Shown here: one piece after another, positions 5,550-9,359 of the stretch | How positions within the stretch are numbered: the first letter of the stretch is position 1 | How the letters are laid out: every line of letters starts with the position of its first letter | Assembly: GCA_902772745.1 (NCBI GenBank) | Contig: CACYBV010000408.1 | Location: 1 to 9,359 of the forward strand | Origin: an uncultured Eubacteriales bacterium | GTDB lineage: Bacteria > Bacillota > Clostridia > Lachnospirales > Lachnospiraceae | Direction: 5' to 3' | Length of the DNA: 9,359 nucleotides | Made by a program: the position numbers and the translations under genes | Notes under the pieces: generated by a model | What the model saw: only the letters and a program-made list of their open reading frames with translations | Told to the model about the DNA's origin: nothing | Databases searched by the model: none

Positions 5550-7178
5550 TCATTCCGGCAGCAGCCCGTTTGCTTTCCCGAATTCCAGCGTCAGCTCATC
5601 AAGGCGGTCAAATTCCGTATGCGGAACAATTTCATCGCCGAATTCGATCCATCCGTAATTGTCCGAGGCTTCGGGCCATACGGGAAGGCCTTCGCCGTTC
5701 GGATCGCCGCACTTCATGAAATTCGCCCAGTAATCGCACATTTCGCGTGCGAGGGTAAAGTCCGTCTCCTCCCAGGGCCGGCAGGGCGGAACGTTCTTCC
5801 TGAGAGATGCAAAGGTATACCACAGTTCCGCCGAGTGCCAGGACAGCAGGTAATCATGCTGGCGGCGCGTTCCGGGCCGTTCATCCTCGGGCCTCGTCGG
5901 CGGAACGCGTGAGAAGATATAGGCGTACGTCCGGCCTTTGTCCTCCCTTTCTTTGCGGTAGACGCCGAAATAGCGGGACTTGAAAGCGCCCATGCCGCCC
6001 GCCAGGCCTCTCGCCGCAAGGTAGCGGGAGACTTTGTTCGCCGTCTCGTCCGTCGCGGGGCAGAGGGTTCCAAAATCGTATTTTGCGTAGAGTTCTTCGC
6101 CGAGGAGGTCCTTCGCGATTCTGTAAAACTCTTCCTTTGTCATCGCATCGCTTCCGCCGAGGAAGAAGCCTTTTGTCATAAAGCCTTCTCCGTTGTTGAC
6201 GCCGGAAATATAGTCGCAGTCCGAAGCGAATTCCTGAATCGCCCGTTCTTCTTCTGCATAGGGAACATAGTCGCCGTCGCAGACCATGCTTCCCGGGATG
6301 CGCACAGCCGCCGGGTCGGCAAATGATGCCGGCGGAAGCGGCTTCTGGAAGACCGGGACCTCGACCTTCCGAAGCTCCGACAGCGGCAGATCCGGGTCAA
6401 GGCCGATCGCTTCGAAGTATTTCGCCGCCGCATCTTCCGCTTCCGCGACGGTCTGATATTTCCGGTCCCAGTTCAGAGAGCTCTGATTGATTACGCGCTT
6501 CACACGGCCTTTGTTATAGGGGGAACCCGCTAAAGCACCTGTTTTCGAACAGCCGCCGGACTGTCCGCCGATCGTGATGTTTTCCGGGTCTCCGCCGAAG
6601 GCTTCGATATTCTCGTACACCCAGTCCAGTGCCTTCACTTCATCCATCAGGCCGTAGTTTCCGGACTTTCCGCCCTGCTCTTTTGAAAGCTGCCTGCAGC
6701 AGAGATATCCGAAAACATTCAGCCGCTGCGCTACCGTCACGACGACGATTCCGCGCTTCGCAAGCTCCGAAGCCTCAAATTCGATCTCATAAGCATAGCC
6801 GGTGTTCAGTCCGCCGCCGTGGAACCACATGTACACAGGACGCTTCTCATGAGGACTGCATGCGCCGGTCGTGATATTCAGATACAGACAGTCCTCGGAA
6901 GTCTCCGGGGTGCCCATGTAGTAAAAATCCGTGCCCCATGGCTCGAAACTTAAGCCGGAACCCATCACCTGGCAGGCCATCGGGGCGTAAGTGTCGCAGG
7001 CGCGTACGCCTTCCCAGGGCGCAGGATCCTGCGGCGGCCGCCAGCGAAGCTCCCCGACAGGCGGCGCGGCGTAGGGAATTCCCTTGAAATAAGTAATACC
7101 TTCATATTCCGGACAGTCCGCGGGGACACCGGAAACCTTTCCGAACTTTGTTGAAACGATACCGATAGTCTTTGCCAT
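5550..7178 (-). CDS. Type B carboxylesterase family protein
   Basis: A 542-residue alpha/beta hydrolase of the carboxylesterase/lipase type B family, the usual length for that family. Family landmarks in order: FKGIPYAAPPVGELRWRPP (31-49), SEDCLYLN (94-101), the oxyanion-hole HGGG (120-123), GNYGLMDEVKALDWVYENI (173-191), AFGGDPENITIGGQSGG (193-209) with nucleophile Ser207, catalytic Glu331 in GVNNGEG, and His448 in SWHSAELWYTF. The elbow reads GQSGG rather than the common GESAG, but G-x-S-x-G and the triad are kept, so it should be active. No signal peptide is seen, so it is probably cytoplasmic. Family members cleave carboxylic esters, including esters of xenobiotics and hemicellulose side groups; the substrate here is not known. 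AGGAG lies 6 bases upstream of the ATG, and its own promoter is at 7211-7238. The SGNH esterase upstream on the same strand suggests related work. Confidence 0.95.
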   Translation of the reverse strand: MAKTIGIVSTKFGKVSGVPADCPEYEGITYFKGIPYAAPPVGELRWRPPQDPAPWEGVRACDTYAPMACQVMGSGLSFEPWGTDFYYMGTPETSEDCLYLNITTGACSPHEKRPVYMWFHGGGLNTGYAYEIEFEASELAKRGIVVVTVAQRLNVFGYLCCRQLSKEQGGKSGNYGLMDEVKALDWVYENIEAFGGDPENITIGGQSGGCSKTGALAGSPYNKGRVKRVINQSSLNWDRKYQTVAEAEDAAAKYFEAIGLDPDLPLSELRKVEVPVFQKPLPPASFADPAAVRIPGSMVCDGDYVPYAEEERAIQEFASDCDYISGVNNGEGFMTKGFFLGGSDAMTKEEFYRIAKDLLGEELYAKYDFGTLCPATDETANKVSRYLAARGLAGGMGAFKSRYFGVYRKEREDKGRTYAYIFSRVPPTRPEDERPGTRRQHDYLLSWHSAELWYTFASLRKNVPPCRPWEETDFTLAREMCDYWANFMKCGDPNGEGLPVWPEASDNYGWIEFGDEIVPHTEFDRLDELTLEFGKANGLLPE

Positions 7179-7210
7179 AGGATGCTCCTTTCGATCAGTT
7201 TCTTTTCTTC

Positions 7211-7238
7211 AGTATAGCAGTTTTCGGAAGAAGGTCAA
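7211..7238 (-). promoter_or_regulatory. Promoter of the carboxylesterase gene
   Basis: Reading leftward: TTGACC (7233-7238), a 16-base spacer, TATACT (7211-7216) preceded by TGC (extended -10). The expected start near 7204 leaves a leader of about 26 bases. Confidence 0.68.
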
Positions 7239-7454
7239 GGGGAGAAATAATGCCTGTCATTCCGCCTCCCGGCGAGGCGAGCGGAGGAATCGCGTCCGGA
7301 ATCACCAGAAAATGCGGGGCCGGTGGCGCTGTAACTGATCAGGTTCGAACGAAGGTCATTCGCCGGGAAGCAGTAACAGCCTTCATGCGTTCCAAAGGGC
7401 AGTGTGTAAATGAAGCTCCCGTCCTTCAGCGTTTTCTGTTTTTGATTTAAGGCA
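7239..7454. other. Gene-poor segment between the two esterases, with small hairpins
   Basis: This stretch follows the SGNH esterase stop and precedes the carboxylesterase promoter. A leftward frame stays open through it, but it has no start with a ribosome binding site of its own and overlaps the end of the SGNH gene, so I do not call it a gene. Near its left end CGCCTC (7263-7268) pairs with GAGGCG (7274-7279) over a 5-base loop, inside a looser ATTCC...GGAAT frame (7259-7290). In the leftward direction this hairpin could end the SGNH transcript, though the T-run after it is poor. Confidence 0.4.
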
Positions 7455-8633
7455 TCATAAGCTCTCGCCGAACCACTTGTTATAAATCGCTTTTGCCATT
7501 CTGGTACCCGCGAAGATATTCGGATGTACACCGTCGCCGAAATTCGTGCCTTCCTGCATGGAATGCGGATCGTCCGGATCGCGGAGAAGCTCGTCAATAT
7601 CGATCATGTCATCCGCATCCTTTGCGTTTCGGATCAGCTCGTTTAAGGCAAGACGGATCTCCTCCGCCTGCGGCCGCCAGGGTTCTCCCTTCACTCCGAA
7701 GGGCGAAATCGTCCCGATATAGACCTTACTGCCCCGATCGTGCGCCATCTGAATCACTTCCCGAAGCGCCTCATAGATCTCCTCCGCCGTCGGAATCGGG
7801 TATTCGCGCCCGAGAATGCTGTGAGAAGTGTCATTGACGCCCTGCATCAGGTAGACGATGTCCGGAGCTGCGTCAAGATAGAGATCGCCGAGGAAGCGGT
7901 CCTTTCCGGCGATGCCGAACTGATGGCCGCCGCCCTCCCCGGGGAAGTTCGGATAGCTTCGCTGGATACGGTTTCCGGAAATTCCGGCATTCACGGCCGA
8001 GATTTTGCCGGGGTACTTCTCATAGAGCATCTTCACAAGCGGTCCGGTATAATAGCCCATATGCGTGATGGAGTCGCCGAAAAAGCCGAGAAGCTTCACC
8101 TGATCGTCCGTATGCACGGCGACATTTGAGAATCCGATCGCCTTCGCGTTGATCGCCGGGCCGAAGTCCGGCTTCATTGCGCCAAAGGCCATTCTGAGCG
8201 GTTCTTCGGACAGGAAATCGCCGCCGCGGATATAGCTGAGCCAGGTCAGGCCGAGATTCGACAGTCCGAAGGTCCGAACGTCGGTTTTCTCTTTGAAATA
8301 CAGAGAAATCACGAGATTGTCGCTGTATTTCACCGGAATTTCCAGCTCGTCGCTGTAGAACTGTTCGCCCACGGGAACCGTGATTTTCTCTTTGCCGTCT
8401 TTTTTCAGCAGCATGTAATCGGATTTCTTTCCGGTTTCCTGGTTCACGGTCTGCACGGCCGCATGCTCGATCACGAGGTCCTCCGGTCCGTAGACATTGA
8501 AAAATTTGACTTTGACTTTGTCGCCGTTCAGGTTGTTCTGGATCACGGTCTGGACCGTATGGTCCTCGAGCATCCCTTTATTCGTGTTGAAATCGATGGG
8601 GGTAAAGCCCCATGTCAGTGTCCATTTTGACAT
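7455..8633 (-). CDS. SGNH/GDSL family hydrolase (esterase) with N-terminal beta domain
   Basis: A 392-residue two-part protein. Residues 1 to about 175 are rich in beta strand with no catalytic motif, resembling the jelly-roll or binding domain placed before many carbohydrate esterases (for example VGEQFYSDELEIPVKYSDNLVISLYF, residues 88-113, quoted in part: SDELEIPVKYSDNL). Residues about 178-392 are an SGNH hydrolase: block I FFGDSIT with Ser188, block II NAGISGN (215-221), block III GVND with Asn267, and block V GDGVHPN with Asp367 and His370. All four SGNH residues are present, so it should be an active esterase; deacetylation of a sugar or polysaccharide is likely from the domain layout but is inference. 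No signal peptide is seen. GAGGG lies about 8 bases upstream of the ATG, behind a promoter at 8667-8696. The end ESL is short after block V but the domain looks complete. Confidence 0.93.
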   Translation of the reverse strand: MSKWTLTWGFTPIDFNTNKGMLEDHTVQTVIQNNLNGDKVKVKFFNVYGPEDLVIEHAAVQTVNQETGKKSDYMLLKKDGKEKITVPVGEQFYSDELEIPVKYSDNLVISLYFKEKTDVRTFGLSNLGLTWLSYIRGGDFLSEEPLRMAFGAMKPDFGPAINAKAIGFSNVAVHTDDQVKLLGFFGDSITHMGYYTGPLVKMLYEKYPGKISAVNAGISGNRIQRSYPNFPGEGGGHQFGIAGKDRFLGDLYLDAAPDIVYLMQGVNDTSHSILGREYPIPTAEEIYEALREVIQMAHDRGSKVYIGTISPFGVKGEPWRPQAEEIRLALNELIRNAKDADDMIDIDELLRDPDDPHSMQEGTNFGDGVHPNIFAGTRMAKAIYNKWFGESL

Positions 8634-8666
8634 AACTGCAGCCCTCTCTTTTTCTTTTTATTTTTG

Positions 8667-8696
8667 ATTATACCTCAGATATAGTGCTTTAGTCAA
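8667..8696 (-). promoter_or_regulatory. Promoter of the SGNH esterase gene
   Basis: Reading leftward: TTGACT (8691-8696), an 18-base spacer, TATAAT (8667-8672). The start of transcription should be near 8660, leaving an A-rich leader of about 27 bases before the ATG. Confidence 0.72.
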
Positions 8697-8866
8697 AAGA
8701 AATGTCATCCCGATCCGGGTCCGCCGAAAAGCAGTCATTCACGGATCTGACGCCGGCAAAGTACAGGTTTTCGGCCTGCAGCGCCGGCCCTTCGCGTCAC
8801 GATCTGAAAGCATTCTCGAAAAGACCCGCGGGCTGAGACGAAAAAAGCACCAAAGACATGGAAAAA
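8697..8866. other. Intergenic stretch with no recognisable gene
   Basis: This is part of the 378-bp gap between the SGNH gene and purC. I see no frame with a ribosome binding site and no clear RNA fold beyond a 4-bp CCCG/CGGG stem near 8709-8719. It looks like ordinary spacer or decayed sequence. Confidence 0.45.
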
Positions 8867-8907
8867 AGCCCTGTAAATTCCTCTGTTTTGAAGGCTTTAC
8901 AAGGGCT
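8862..8907 (-). terminator. Leftward intrinsic terminator-like hairpin upstream of purC
   Basis: AGCCCT (8867-8872) pairs with AGGGCT (8902-8907) and GTAAA (8873-8877) with TTTAC (8896-8900), with A8901 bulged; a further TTC/GAA can close the loop. Read leftward, the stem runs straight into six Ts (8867-8862), the form of an intrinsic terminator. Rightward, no U-run follows directly. No leftward gene is visible to its right, so it would stop antisense or stray transcription toward the SGNH gene. Confidence 0.6.
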
Positions 8908-8924
8908 CCCGTATTTTCTATAAT
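8896..8924 (+). promoter_or_regulatory. Promoter of purC
   Basis: TTTACA (8896-8901), a 17-base spacer, TATAAT (8919-8924). The -35 lies within the right arm of the hairpin at 8867-8907. The transcript should begin near 8931, leaving a leader of about 81 bases. Confidence 0.75.
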
Positions 8925-8927
8925 GAT

Positions 8928-8962
8928 TATATCGAAACTGTTCAGCTCACCCTTTCGAATTA
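8928..8962 (+). promoter_or_regulatory. Possible PurR-type operator (inverted CGAA boxes) at the purC start
   Basis: TATATCGAAA (8928-8937) and TTTCGAATTA (8953-8962) match as an inverted repeat at 8 of 10 positions. CGAA and TTCG cores are separated by 17 bases. PurBoxes of the Bacillus subtilis PurR repressor are inverted CGAA-centred elements with a similar 16-17 base separation. The flanking bases match that consensus only in part, and the site would lie over the transcription start. This is suggestive, not proven. Confidence 0.35.
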
Positions 8963-8987
8963 TGTTTTACCGGGGTGCTGAACGGTT
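8936..8987 (+). promoter_or_regulatory. Hairpin in the purC 5' leader
   Basis: AACTGTTCAG (8936-8945) pairs with CTGAACGGTT (8978-8987) with one U:G pair; after a 2-base CT bulge CACCC (8948-8952) pairs with GGGTG (8973-8977), leaving a 20-base loop. It ends 13 bases before the GGAGG. There is no U-run, so it is not a simple terminator, and the conserved core of a purine riboswitch is not seen. Confidence 0.5.
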
Positions 8988-9011
8988 ACCAAATTATCAT
9001 GGAGGTATCGC

Positions 9012-9359
9012 ATGCACGAATTCCAGCCGATCAAAGAAGGAAAAGTCCGCGAAATCTACGACGTCGGAGAGGCGCTTATCATCACCGCCACCGACCGGAT
9101 TTCGGCTTTCGACGTGATTCTGAAGAACAAAGTCACAGAAAAAGGCGTAATTCTTACGCAGATGTCCCGCTTCTGGTTCGATTTCACAAAGGACCTGATC
9201 CCAAACCATATGATCAGCTGCGATACAGCCGATATGCCCGAATTCTTCCAAAAGCCCGAATTCGAAGGCCGCAGCATGATGGTGAAAAAGCTTCAGATGC
9301 TGCCGATCGAATGCATCGTCCGCGGCTACATCACCGGCTCCGGCTGGGCGAGCTACAAA
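9012..9359 (+). CDS. purC: Phosphoribosylaminoimidazole-succinocarboxamide synthase (SAICAR synthetase), N-terminal part
   Basis: The first 116 codons of purC; the gene runs off the window (family members are about 235-300 residues). The enzyme joins aspartate to CAIR using ATP, a late step of de novo purine synthesis in the cytoplasm. Diagnostic segments are KEGKVREIYDVG (8-19), the ATP-phosphate-binding start of the fold; TDRISAFDV (28-36); KGVILTQMSRFWF (44-56); IPNHM (63-67); and LPIECIVRGYITGSGW (97-112), which carries the conserved VRGY and GSGW substrate-binding region. The start at ATG 9012 has GGAGG (9001-9005) 6 bases upstream. It has its own promoter, a hairpin leader and possible PurR boxes. 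Whether other pur genes follow is outside the window. The divergent esterase genes on its left have no purine role. Confidence 0.95.
   Translation, partial: MHEFQPIKEGKVREIYDVGEALIITATDRISAFDVILKNKVTEKGVILTQMSRFWFDFTKDLIPNHMISCDTADMPEFFQKPEFEGRSMMVKKLQMLPIECIVRGYITGSGWASYK

Noticed and set aside
7338..7356. GTTCGAAC resembling a tRNA T-loop
   Set aside because: The flanking bases do not form a 5-bp T-stem, and no acceptor or anticodon arm could be found on either strand.
7330..7380. Possible TPP riboswitch (GAACCTGATC followed by CAGCG on the minus strand)
   Set aside because: The upstream CTGAGA core is missing, the expected spacing is not kept, and no thiamine gene follows.
7235..7597. 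A 120-codon leftward open frame running from the SGNH gene end into the gap
   Set aside because: The first half overlaps the SGNH catalytic block V in another frame, and there is no ribosome binding site. I keep the non-overlapping part only as an unexplained segment.
8925..9000. Purine riboswitch upstream of purC
   Set aside because: The leader has one long bulged hairpin, not the three-way junction with two short kissing loops, and the conserved junction bases are not recognisable.
1..9359. CRISPR array, insertion sequence, phage or known defence genes
   Set aside because: No regularly spaced direct repeats, terminal inverted repeats with a transposase, integrase, nuclease or toxin motifs were found in any reading frame examined.

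Overview
The window looks like chromosomal DNA from a GC-moderate to GC-rich member of the Bacillota, most likely a Lachnospiraceae-type gut clostridium. This rests on strong GGAGG ribosome binding sites, consensus sigma-A promoters (TTGACA/TATAAT, several with an extended TG motif), a DUF6935-type protein and a DUF1015 protein of the kind common in that group, and a clostridial-type PurC. The assignment is inference; there is no rRNA or other phylogenetic marker. There are ten genes: eight complete, and one cut at each edge.

Left part (1-3000, leftward): a four-gene run reads sugar-phosphate isomerase/epimerase-like TIM barrel, DUF1015 protein, DUF6935 protein, and the first 23 codons of a short-chain dehydrogenase that leaves the window. 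A near-perfect promoter (2964-2992) precedes the epimerase. Gaps of about 20-65 bp and good ribosome binding sites suggest one operon. The DUF1015 gene probably starts at TTG rather than the ATG 6 bp upstream.

Middle (3075-5471): an azoreductase-like flavoprotein and a GNAT acetyltransferase share a leftward two-gene operon with an ATGA stop/start overlap. Divergent from them is a rightward alpha/beta hydrolase with its own promoter, whose transcript should begin with a GC-rich hairpin. The 78-bp gap after the hydrolase is almost filled by a perfect 32-bp inverted repeat, which separates it from the convergent carboxylesterase.

Right part (5550-8633, leftward): a type B carboxylesterase and an SGNH/GDSL esterase, each with its own promoter. 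With the alpha/beta hydrolase this puts three serine hydrolases of different folds or families side by side. Removal of acyl groups from plant or host glycans is plausible but not shown. About 220 bp between the two esterases holds no gene I can support.

Right edge (8634-9359): a 378-bp region holds the SGNH promoter, a leftward terminator-like hairpin, the purC promoter and a structured purC leader with a possible PurR-type operator; purC then runs off the window. I found no CRISPR array, insertion sequence, tRNA, rRNA, phage gene or recognisable defence system. Nothing here is clearly a new system. The points most worth checking are the two-sided palindrome, the purC leader, and the operon linking two uncharacterised protein families to an epimerase and a dehydrogenase.
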